NCBI GenBank assembly: GCA_024280835.1
Contig: JAJRPJ010000008.1
Coordinates: 1 to 64,000, forward strand
DNA from: Candidatus Zixiibacteriota bacterium
GTDB lineage: Bacteria > Zixibacteria > MSB-5A5 > GN15 > JACZUZ01
Length of the DNA: 64,000 nt
Direction: 5' to 3'
Of this stretch, positions 8,499 through 16,779 are shown piece after piece (position 1 is the first letter of the stretch; each line of letters starts with the position of its first letter). Both the position numbers and the translations under genes were made by a program. The notes beneath the pieces were generated by a model, which made no database searches, had not been told where the DNA came from, and worked only from the letters and a program-made list of their open reading frames with translations.

Positions 8499-8576
8499 TT
8501 GGAAAAATATACATTAGCCATTGAAGAGCTTGAGACAAAAATTGCTCCAATTGGCATCAGTCAAGGTGGTCAATAA
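8499..8576 (+). CDS. 25-residue peptide, candidate modified/exported peptide precursor
   Basis: A TTG-initiated frame of 25 codons ending in TAA, preceded by a perfect Shine-Dalgarno sequence and followed by a strong intrinsic terminator, so the unit looks genuinely expressed. The product begins MEKYTLAIEE, continues LETKIA and ends PIGISQGGQ. It has an acidic amphipathic helix-like half and a small Gly/Ile/Pro/Gln tail. There is no Cys and no signal peptide. A leader-plus-core layout is conceivable (EELETKIA as leader-like, the last 8-9 residues as core). The gene lies 365 bases beyond a protein with RRE-like, M50 and HlyD-like parts. I do not recognise a family. It could instead be a leader peptide or signalling peptide. 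Confidence 0.6.
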   Translation: MEKYTLAIEELETKIAPIGISQGGQ

Positions 8577-8677
8577 GCAGATAAGAACTGCTGAAGACGA
8601 GCTTTTCTAGGCGTCTTCGACACTTCTGCATTATTGATACCGATACAAAAAGTGTTGCCACATTGTGTGTCAACCAA

Positions 8678-8713
8678 GAAGGTGGGATGTTCGCGCATCC
8701 CACCTTCTCTTTT
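8678..8713 (+). terminator. Intrinsic terminator after the peptide gene
   Basis: A perfect 12-bp stem GAAGGTGGGATG/CATCCCACCTTC (8678-8689 with 8696-8707) closed by TTCGCG, followed by TCTTTTT on the plus strand. No T-tract follows on the other strand, so it serves the plus-strand transcript and not the converging kinase gene. A weaker stem GAAGACG/CGTCTTC lies at 8593-8618. Confidence 0.9.
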
Positions 8714-8789
8714 TGGGTCCTACAAACTTGTAGGCTAGAAACTCTATCCTAGGAAGCCCTTTACCTAAGAAACAATTTATCTCAACAAA

Positions 8790-11700
8790 TTATGTGACAT
8801 TCAGTTTTTTCTTGAGTTGCATGATTTCAACCGACATGCGACTCATGAACGGTTGATGAGTGAAAGCGTGTACACTTTCTTTATCAGGCAAAACCTCTGC
8901 CAACTGCCGAATCGATTGCATAGCTCGCCTTAAGGCCGCATAACTCTCTTCATACTCACCACACTTGGAGCCAATCTCTGCGAGGACTATTTCCAACTTC
9001 CACGAGTGACAACACTCGCCCACTGTGTGAGCGCCTCTGTCGACTTCACGCAAACGGACGTAGAGAGTTTTCAACTCGTCTTGCTCGAGTTCAGAGGTCA
9101 GCATTTGAATCTCCGCCCAAACTCGCTCAAAAATTAGCAGATCCACATCCTCGGTAACACTTCCAAAAAACTTTGCTGCCTGATTGAGATGCTCCCCTGC
9201 TGTACTTGTTGCGCCATCGGCGAGATGACACTCAACCAGCGCCAGCTCACATAGCGCTATATCACGCGGAGCCCTTGTGTCCTGAGCTAATTCAAGAGCC
9301 CGACTTAGACTCTCACTATTGCGCGCAGCCCTAACAAGAAAACATTGTATTTGCGACTGCTTGTCGCCAATTTCCTGCGCAAGCTTTGTTGCCTGCTCAA
9401 CACAATGAGTATTCTTTTCTTCTAGACGCAATTGACGATATAACTCAGCCTGCAGAAGTAGGCAGCTAACCTCCAAGACCTTGTCGGCCAGCTCTTGCGC
9501 AACTACTGCACTCCGCTGTGCCAAATGTAGCGCATGGTCCCAGCGTCCAGTCCGCAAGAATATTCTCGCAAGCCTCAAATCAAAAATCGCTTTGCTATGA
9601 TTGTCATGTAGCTCCTCGGCAATCTCACGGGCGCGTCTGATATGTGAAAGCGCCTCGGAAAATCGTCCAGCGGTGATTGCGCAAGAGACAAAATTATCAA
9701 GATTTGTCAGAACTTCCTTCTGACTGCTTTCCACTTCATTGATTTCCAGCGCTTCTTCCAAAACCTCTAGCGCCTCGGGAAGTCTGCCTTGTAAGTAGAA
9801 GGTAAAGCCAAGGTTGTTGAGCGTGCGGGCTATTTCAGCGCCGTTGTCCAGCTTGCGCTTCATGGTCAGTGAGAGTTGATAAATATGAATCGCTCGGTCC
9901 GTTCGTCCTGTGACAGCATAAACCGAGGCAATGTTGTTTACTGTAGAAGAGATATCTGCTAGGTCGTTTCTTCGACGATGGAGTTTAAGGGCTTGACGGT
10001 AAGAGTTCAAGGCGGCATCGTATTTTGATACAATCCAGTAAATGTTGCCCATGTTGTTTGTCACTCGCGCTAGCTCGGCGGTATCGTTAAGTTCCTGATA
10101 GAGAGCTTCAGCTTTCGTCAAAGCAATCAAACCAGCAGTGAAGTCTTGCCTAAGTTTGTAGAGATCGCCAAGGTCTTTGTAGGTTTCAGCAAGAATGCGC
10201 GTTCCACTCGCTTCGGGTAGATCAACTATACGTTTATAGCGCACTTCTGCCCCGCTCAAATCACCAGAGTCTCGGCGAATATCGGCGTCGCGATGTAATG
10301 TCTCAATAAGGATATCAGCATCGCCCAGTTTCTCTGCGGCGGCGGAAATTTTTCCCAGCAACTGTAATGATTCGATTTGACGATTTTCACTCTTCAGAGC
10401 CGCACAGTATTTGAAAGCGCTCTTTGAGCTAGCGGCAAGTTGCTCTGACTGCAATTGTAAAGTCGCCAAGAGATCAAGCGCATCGTCCTCAACCAACTTT
10501 GAGTCCAATGTATCCGCTAAAAAGCGTGACTGGTTCTTGACTGTAACATCGGACAAATCCCCTCGCACTGTTTCCACTAACGATGAATTGGCGATTCCGA
10601 GTCTCAAGCTCGACGGCGGTGAAATTACCTGCAACAACTGCACTACATCACCAGCCACCGCACAGCGAATAATCCATTTGGCCTCCGTGATAGTCAGTTT
10701 TGAAAATTCATTTCGCTCCCACTGTCGTAGTCGATGCGGCCAATTGTAGATGTGGAAGTCTGGCGCCGCGCTAATAGCTCCGTCAGTCCAAACAATCTTT
10801 TTCTCTCTAAATGTTGAATCGAGAATTATACGAATCTTACTAACATCGCCACTGCTAATTCGCTGTAGATAATTGCGGGCTGGCAAATTGAAACCAGGTA
10901 GTGTCGACAAGGTTTCAACATCATATACCGTGCTAGATATCAATAGGTGACGCGGTTGAATGGCTTTGCGGAACGGGTGCAAAGCCCCCTGCTTTTCTAA
11001 TTGCTCACAAACAGCAAATCCATTTTTGGGCCGTAGCGCTGGCTCTTTGGCCATTAGCGAATCTATTAGCTTCGCCAAATCTGTTGGAAACCCTGAAATT
11101 ACTTTATCCAAACGAGGCGGCGAAAACTCAGTTACTGCCGCGGCTATTTCAGCGGGGTCTTCTGTGTCTTCCAGAAAAGGATGCTTGCCACAAGCGAGAA
11201 AATAGGCGCTTACCCCTAGTGAAAAAAGGTCGGCTTGGTTAGTCAAAGCGCGTTGCGATGACTTATCAGCTATAGGTGATTCTGCAATCAGTATCTCTGG
11301 AGCGCTATACCCCAAAGTCCCGATACCCAATCGCTTCTCTGGAGCTTCGCCAACCAATACTCCCATAGAAAAATCAATTAGGCGAGGATGAAAGAGACGA
11401 TTGAAATCATGGTCACCCGCCAAAACTTCTTTTGGCAGAAATATATTGTGTGGTTTGATATCCCCATGAACAACTGATTTCAACTCAAGATAGTAGAGAG
11501 TCATCGACAGCGCAGAGATTACTTCTCGCAAAAGCGTGGGAGGCATTTTGCTTGAAGCGTCAAACAATGACATACCGTCAATAACGGGCATTATCAGCCC
11601 CGCTTCGGGAGCGCCATCCAAGACTAGAGAAACTGGAACAACTGAGGGATGCTTTAGATATTTGGTGAGTTCAAGCTCGCGACAAACAACTTGCCGAAAG

Positions 11701-11906
11701 TTCTCAGTTTGATTGTCGATTGAATCGACGACACTCTCATTTGGAAAAGAGTACTTGTATGCGAACTGACTACCGTCAGACTCTCGCTGAACTAGGGCAA
11801 CTTTGGACGTACCACCAGCGCCAAGAATATCGAGGACACTATATTCTTCTGGCAAGCAAGCTGTTGCGCTATTAGTCTTCTTTTGGTTTGTCGTCGGCAT
11901 TTTCAC
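8790..11906 (-). CDS. Ser/Thr protein kinase with TPR array
   Basis: 1038 residues. The N-terminal 290 form a Hanks-type kinase: glycine loop LGAGGTSKV (28-36), ATP-binding Lys51 in FAYKYS, catalytic HGDIKPHN (147-154), metal-binding DFS (178-180) in place of DFG, and the APE segment (202-204). A short linker is followed by tetratricopeptide repeats from about residue 500 to 1000 (for example NNMGNIYWIVSKYDAALNSY). No transmembrane helix is evident. Soluble kinase-TPR proteins act as signalling scaffolds; the targets are unknown. The start overlaps the 3' end of the histidine kinase gene by 35 bases, so the two are probably translated together. Confidence 0.92.
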   Translation of the reverse strand: MKMPTTNQKKTNSATACLPEEYSVLDILGAGGTSKVALVQRESDGSQFAYKYSFPNESVVDSIDNQTENFRQVVCRELELTKYLKHPSVVPVSLVLDGAPEAGLIMPVIDGMSLFDASSKMPPTLLREVISALSMTLYYLELKSVVHGDIKPHNIFLPKEVLAGDHDFNRLFHPRLIDFSMGVLVGEAPEKRLGIGTLGYSAPEILIAESPIADKSSQRALTNQADLFSLGVSAYFLACGKHPFLEDTEDPAEIAAAVTEFSPPRLDKVISGFPTDLAKLIDSLMAKEPALRPKNGFAVCEQLEKQGALHPFRKAIQPRHLLISSTVYDVETLSTLPGFNLPARNYLQRISSGDVSKIRIILDSTFREKKIVWTDGAISAAPDFHIYNWPHRLRQWERNEFSKLTITEAKWIIRCAVAGDVVQLLQVISPPSSLRLGIANSSLVETVRGDLSDVTVKNQSRFLADTLDSKLVEDDALDLLATLQLQSEQLAASSKSAFKYCAALKSENRQIESLQLLGKISAAAEKLGDADILIETLHRDADIRRDSGDLSGAEVRYKRIVDLPEASGTRILAETYKDLGDLYKLRQDFTAGLIALTKAEALYQELNDTAELARVTNNMGNIYWIVSKYDAALNSYRQALKLHRRRNDLADISSTVNNIASVYAVTGRTDRAIHIYQLSLTMKRKLDNGAEIARTLNNLGFTFYLQGRLPEALEVLEEALEINEVESSQKEVLTNLDNFVSCAITAGRFSEALSHIRRAREIAEELHDNHSKAIFDLRLARIFLRTGRWDHALHLAQRSAVVAQELADKVLEVSCLLLQAELYRQLRLEEKNTHCVEQATKLAQEIGDKQSQIQCFLVRAARNSESLSRALELAQDTRAPRDIALCELALVECHLADGATSTAGEHLNQAAKFFGSVTEDVDLLIFERVWAEIQMLTSELEQDELKTLYVRLREVDRGAHTVGECCHSWKLEIVLAEIGSKCGEYEESYAALRRAMQSIRQLAEVLPDKESVHAFTHQPFMSRMSVEIMQLKKKLNVT

Positions 11907-13734
11907 GTTTCAACGGAAGGGCCAGACGGAACATAGTTCCTTCGCCATGTTTTGACTTCACGGTCAACTCGCCACCGTGACGCGCAGCAATTTTTTTGCA
12001 ATTTGCCAGACCAAGTCCATGACCACTCTCCTTGGTAGTAAAGTGCGGACGGAATAGATTCTTAAGAGTTTCTTCGGTCATTCCAATTGCATTATCAATC
12101 ACTTCGGCGATAATATATTCACTATTCTCGTCGACTCGTACATTGATACCCAGTCGTTTTTCAAAGCTCGATTCTTCGCTTTTTGCTTCGGCGGATTCTT
12201 TTTCGTTCTTTTCGCGCTCCTCAAGAGCGTCGGCAGCGTTATTGAACAGATTGAGAAATATCTGTTGAATCTGGCCGACATCAATACTGATTTTGGGGAT
12301 TGATGCATCAATATCGGTTGTAAACAATATCTCTTTGAATCGTGTTTGCGCTCGTAGTGAGAACAATAGGTCTTCTACAAGATGCTTCAAATCATAGCGT
12401 AGGAAATCACTATCTAACTTGCTGGAGTCCATCAAGCCGTCGGTGAAGCGCTTCATGCCACTGATGTTCTCAGTAATTCTCTGGCAGTTAAAATGAACCT
12501 TGTCAAAGTTCTCTGACTTGAGATTGCGTTCAAGCAATTCAGCGTTATTGTTTATGATAGTCAAATAATTATTTAGCTCATGACCAATTGACGCAGCCAT
12601 TTCTCCGCGCGCCACGAGTTTCTCAGAGAGAATAACATACTTCTCCAAAATCACATTCTCGGTGATATCTTCAATCGCCAAGATCAATCCGTCACCTCCA
12701 AGAGGTAGTTTGCTAAGCGGAGAGAGTTTGATACTTAAGGCTTTCTCGACATAACCGGTATTATGAAAATAGCGAGAATCTTCGAATGCCTGCTGGGTAT
12801 TGAAGGCTATATCGATCATTTGACGCCAACGCGGGGTTTCGCTCTCTGGAACGATGTCAAAGAATCGTGTTGGGTTTTCAGAGCTCCCAACAATTGTAAC
12901 TTGCTCTTTGTTCTTATCGAAGATCGACAAACCAGCGTCATTGATTGAAACAATTTGATATTGTGCGTCAATCACCAATCTCCCAACTGGGGATTTGTTA
13001 ATAATGTTTTCTGTGAAGTGTTTCAGATCCAAGAGATGCTCATAGAGTGACGCATTATGAATCGCCGAAGCGGCCAATCCTGCTAGAAGCTGAAAAACAT
13101 ACAAATCAGATTTAAGAAAGTGTTTACTCTTAAGCGAATGATCTAAGTAGATAACACCAATAATATTTTGCTTGAGCTTCAAAGGCACACAAATAATAGA
13201 ACGCAAGTGTAACTCTTGAATGGAAGCCTGCTCGGCAAATCTGTCATCATCTTGTGCATCCGAGGCAAAAATTGCTTTACCTGTTTTGGCGACTTTACTG
13301 GCAATACTATTGGAAATTCGTAGTCCATTGCCGGAGAGCTCTTTGGTGGAAATATTGTATGCCGTCTTACACTGCAAAACGCCAAAGTCATCAAGTAGCA
13401 TGATGAATCCGCGCTCAGCCCCGAGTAACTCAATTGCGTTCTTCATGACATGCTCAAGCGTGTCTTCAAGACGCATTGTCGAATTGATACCGAGGGAAAT
13501 CTCCAGCAGAGCCTGCAAGTCCTCGGTAGATTGGTTTGCTGTGTCAGCAGATTCCTGAATTCTGGGCTCGTGCCTAGCAATATCCCGCAATTGGTCTTCA
13601 AACTCTTGTAGAATAGATCCAGTCTCATTGAAAGGATCTTTTTCGATTTCTCTCGTAGCGGAGCTATCTAAGAATGTAGGTAGAGGACGGGAGTCCGATG
13701 ACTCTTGACCAGATTTCGATTTTGAATCTTCCAT
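11872..13734 (-). CDS. GAF-PAS sensor histidine kinase
   Basis: 620 residues, cytoplasmic. A GAF domain spans about 75-225, a PAS domain about 240-355, a dimerisation/phosphoacceptor segment has His385 in SIGHELNNYLT, and a GHKL ATPase domain carries the N box (NLFNNAADALEE), a G1-like VIDNAIGM and the G2 HGLGLANCKK. The input domains suggest sensing of a small ligand or redox state. No response regulator is encoded nearby. The overlap with the Ser/Thr kinase gene suggests a mixed His/Ser-Thr signalling pair. A hairpin ACACC/GGTGT lies just upstream of the start. Confidence 0.93.
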   Translation of the reverse strand: MEDSKSKSGQESSDSRPLPTFLDSSATREIEKDPFNETGSILQEFEDQLRDIARHEPRIQESADTANQSTEDLQALLEISLGINSTMRLEDTLEHVMKNAIELLGAERGFIMLLDDFGVLQCKTAYNISTKELSGNGLRISNSIASKVAKTGKAIFASDAQDDDRFAEQASIQELHLRSIICVPLKLKQNIIGVIYLDHSLKSKHFLKSDLYVFQLLAGLAASAIHNASLYEHLLDLKHFTENIINKSPVGRLVIDAQYQIVSINDAGLSIFDKNKEQVTIVGSSENPTRFFDIVPESETPRWRQMIDIAFNTQQAFEDSRYFHNTGYVEKALSIKLSPLSKLPLGGDGLILAIEDITENVILEKYVILSEKLVARGEMAASIGHELNNYLTIINNNAELLERNLKSENFDKVHFNCQRITENISGMKRFTDGLMDSSKLDSDFLRYDLKHLVEDLLFSLRAQTRFKEILFTTDIDASIPKISIDVGQIQQIFLNLFNNAADALEEREKNEKESAEAKSEESSFEKRLGINVRVDENSEYIIAEVIDNAIGMTEETLKNLFRPHFTTKESGHGLGLANCKKIAARHGGELTVKSKHGEGTMFRLALPLKRENADDKPKED

Positions 13735-14116
13735 AATTTTACACCGAAAGGTGTTTCTCCCTCATAGGTCTACGCTTGACGCGATGACAGTCAGATTAGC
13801 CCCTAACCCCGATTAGCTCCCCCTTGCAGAGGGAATGGCCGTCCATCAACAACCTAAGATCAAAGAAATCCTAAAGTTCAATGGCTAGTACATTACGGCC
13901 AGTACATTACACTGTGTATCGGTTAATTGGAAAATCCCCTTTAGGACTAAAAAGGGTTAAAACTAGTGTTATTTCATTGAGACAGAGAATGTTATAGATA
14001 ATGTGGGTACGGTAGTCTATTTATCTCTGCAATCACTTAAGACTGCTTTGAGAGATGAACCTCATATCTAACAATGAGATAGGAACGACAAGGCAATAGA
14101 CAACACGTAAAAACTA
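13735..14116. other. 382-base intergenic region
   Basis: No supportable gene. It holds a 14-bp-spaced direct repeat (AGTACATTAC at 13887-13896 and 13901-13910) and A+T-rich sequence that could carry the histidine kinase promoter. No clear terminator was found for the barrel-protein gene that ends here. Confidence 0.5.
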
Positions 14117-15946
14117 CTAAAGCTCGATACCTATCCTGAAAGATGGGTCGGAACTATCAAGCCGTCGAGCGAAGTTAAGGCGAATGTAATCACTTATTGA
14201 AAGTCCCAGACCGACTGATTGCAAGAGCTGATTATCACCAAAAGAGGCATGGTCACTAATCTGGCCGGCATCATAAAACATCCAAACTTTGAAGAAACTC
14301 ATCCCAGCTTTTTTCAAATTGATTCCGTAATCAACCGCCACAGCCCAACTCTTGGTCCCCATATACTCTTTATGGTCAAATCCTCTGAGCCAACTATATC
14401 CACCCAAAAAGAACTTTCTATATAGCGGTAAGTCTCCCCCCGAAGCATTGAACTGACTTCGCACTCCTAAGGTTGAATACCTGCCAAGCCGTCTCTCTAT
14501 TTCGCCTTCAGCGGAAAATCTGGTAAATGAGAAATCAGAATTCAAAAAGTCACTCATAGCTTTTTCAACTTTTACAACTCCACGCCACTGCGTTTTGCTG
14601 GGTTTGAACATGCGCTTATTTTCAATAGTTGCAGACAAAATAATTCCCGCCGAACGCTTATCGTTAAACTCAGCTCTGGCGCTGTCAGCCAGAGATTGTG
14701 CTATTCCTTGATAGTTCGGGTAGAACTTCTTGTCGCCACCGAAAAGAGACCACAGCTCACGTGTGCTACTAATGGCCGTCAACTCATCAATATACATATC
14801 AGCGGAGAATGACACCTGCTGCAATTCGCCAATTGCATAATTATCAAGTCTGACGCCAAAGCTCCCACCTGAAGCTTCATAGTAATTTTTGTAATCAGTA
14901 GTTGCCAGAAGAGAATACAAAGTGTTTTGCCATTCGGGAATCAAGTCATCATCGTCGCTCTTAAGCTCTTGATAGAAAGCTCCATTTAGTGAAAAACGAC
15001 TAGCTCCGAAGAGCGGTTGATGCGCGTCAAATCGAAAACGCTGCTTTTCCGAGGTCGTTGCAATTCCATAGGTCAATTTCAATTCGGGTAATAGCGAGTC
15101 ATTGTCTATGAATTTCCAGCCAATTAGCGGTGTGAAACCATCCACACGGTTGTAGGAGAACTCAGGCACAAAACTAAGTCGTTGACTTTCAGTTGTCCAA
15201 GGACGTTCAGGACGCCGGACTTTATGTCCGTCAATTCGAGGCACGACATAACCATAGACTTTGCTAGCGCTGGAAGTTGTTACCTGACCACCAAGAGCCA
15301 CTACATGGTCACGCACAACTCCACTATCTCCAATTTTGATATCACCCCCAAAGACAATGACACTATGATTGACCTCGCCGTCAATAATAACGTCGCCCTT
15401 GAAATTTATCAGGGAGCCACGCAAAAACTCTCCAGCTCGGAGATGAAACTCTTCCTGACTAAGAGTTTTCGAGGCTGTAGCGCTAGCTAGTTTATTTGTC
15501 GTAGCAACTGAAGTCCAGAAAACGACAGTAACAACCTTTTCAAGCGAGTTTTGGGGATGCCGCTCAACGTTACTTGTAACTTTGACGATAGAGGCAAAAG
15601 CAATTTCATGACCTGAGATAGAAAAGCCTGTTTCAGTGAGGACAAAACCCGAACCAGCTGCATATAAATCAGACAATGGCGCTACCAAACTCTCAGTTAC
15701 CACAGCCGAATCCGAACTGAACAAATTAATTGTCACTGAATCGTCAGTGGTTTCAAACTTGGCCAAAGGAATTATCTTCGCTTTGACACTCCGCCGAACA
15801 TACTTCTTGTACTTTGAACCACTATCAAGATTAGCGCCTTCTTCAGCCAGCGCTCGCTGAGTTGCGCCTAATAGAGCAATGGCGCCTATCAGAATAACCC
15901 TGAGCGTCAAACCAAATTTGCTTAAGATATTGTTCTTCAAAATCAA
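14117..15946 (-). CDS. Omp85/BamA-type barrel protein with bactofilin-like middle
   Basis: 609 residues with an N-terminal signal peptide (hydrophobic run RVILIGAIALLGATQRALA). Residues about 170-240 repeat short beta strands of the polymer-forming, bactofilin-like type (GDVIIDGEV, VIVFGGDIKIGD, GVVRDHVVALGG). The rest is a 16-strand-like barrel with the surface-antigen features GYSWLRGFDHKEY and a terminal strand ending in FRIGIEL. It is probably an outer-membrane protein; a transport or assembly role cannot be told apart. No POTRA domains are visible. The start is TTG at 15946 or the TTG two codons later, 4 bases from the Nudix gene's stop. Confidence 0.75.
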   Translation of the reverse strand: MILKNNILSKFGLTLRVILIGAIALLGATQRALAEEGANLDSGSKYKKYVRRSVKAKIIPLAKFETTDDSVTINLFSSDSAVVTESLVAPLSDLYAAGSGFVLTETGFSISGHEIAFASIVKVTSNVERHPQNSLEKVVTVVFWTSVATTNKLASATASKTLSQEEFHLRAGEFLRGSLINFKGDVIIDGEVNHSVIVFGGDIKIGDSGVVRDHVVALGGQVTTSSASKVYGYVVPRIDGHKVRRPERPWTTESQRLSFVPEFSYNRVDGFTPLIGWKFIDNDSLLPELKLTYGIATTSEKQRFRFDAHQPLFGASRFSLNGAFYQELKSDDDDLIPEWQNTLYSLLATTDYKNYYEASGGSFGVRLDNYAIGELQQVSFSADMYIDELTAISSTRELWSLFGGDKKFYPNYQGIAQSLADSARAEFNDKRSAGIILSATIENKRMFKPSKTQWRGVVKVEKAMSDFLNSDFSFTRFSAEGEIERRLGRYSTLGVRSQFNASGGDLPLYRKFFLGGYSWLRGFDHKEYMGTKSWAVAVDYGINLKKAGMSFFKVWMFYDAGQISDHASFGDNQLLQSVGLGLSISDYIRLNFARRLDSSDPSFRIGIEL

Positions 15947-15949
15947 TTA

Positions 15950-16606
15950 TTACCCAAGAGTACTTTTCGATTCAGTGAGTGTTTTGGCCTCTACCCGACT
16001 TCTTAAGTCCGCTATCGCCTGATGATGAGCGACAAAAGCAATGTCTTCTGGAATATTATCAAGCTGGAAGAATTCAGCTTCAAGCGCATCATCTCCCGCC
16101 TCCAATTTTCCACCAACTATATGCGCTTCATACAAAGTCAAGACCGCATTCGTCCGCGGATCATCATCCCCCGAATAGACATCAAAGAGCGAGTCAATTT
16201 CAACAATTAAACCCGTTTCTTCCTTAGTTTCTCGCACAGCCGCCTCTTTCGGAGACTCGGCCCATTCCATATACCCTGCCGGCAAACACCAAGAGCCAAC
16301 TCGTGGAGGATGCGCGCGTTTGACCAAGAGCATCCCTTTTTCGGTATAGATAATTACTCCCGCGCCTGGAATCGGATTATGATAGAATATGAAACCGCAA
16401 GTTGATTTAGAGCAAACTAAACGCACATGGCCATCCATCTCTCGGCGCAACAATTCCTCGGCGCACCACGGGCAAAACCTATAACCATTGAAATTGTTCT
16501 TACGCGCAACCATTTCTTGATATCGAAAGTCGGCCTGCTTGGAGATAGTCGGATTGGAACTGTCGTGTGGAGGACTGTCTTGCGAAGAATTACTCTTGTC
16601 TGCCAT
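15950..16606 (-). CDS. Nudix hydrolase with N-terminal zinc ribbon
   Basis: 218 residues. A zinc ribbon with Cys45, Cys48, Cys65 and Cys70 precedes a Nudix domain. The Nudix box at 111-133 is intact (GYMEWAE then REtKEEtG-type residues). The layout resembles NADH pyrophosphatase-like ADP-ribose/NAD hydrolases, but the NudC-specific tail is not evident. It is likely to hydrolyse a nucleoside-diphosphate derivative. It is cotranscribed with the downstream barrel-protein gene, 4 bases away. Confidence 0.92.
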   Translation of the reverse strand: MADKSNSSQDSPPHDSSNPTISKQADFRYQEMVARKNNFNGYRFCPWCAEELLRREMDGHVRLVCSKSTCGFIFYHNPIPGAGVIIYTEKGMLLVKRAHPPRVGSWCLPAGYMEWAESPKEAAVRETKEETGLIVEIDSLFDVYSGDDDPRTNAVLTLYEAHIVGGKLEAGDDALEAEFFQLDNIPEDIAFVAHHQAIADLRSRVEAKTLTESKSTLG

Positions 16607-16779
16607 AAGTGTTAGACCCTAGTTATGAATTTTTGTTCGGCGTCTCTTATTTTAAGTTGGCCATTATCACCAATTGTGCAACTCAAACCAGCTACTCTCT
16701 GAGCTAGCCAAAACTACAATCTGCGAAAGCCAACACACTACCAGTACACATCCAGCAGCCATTAGGTTCCGAAGTTGAA

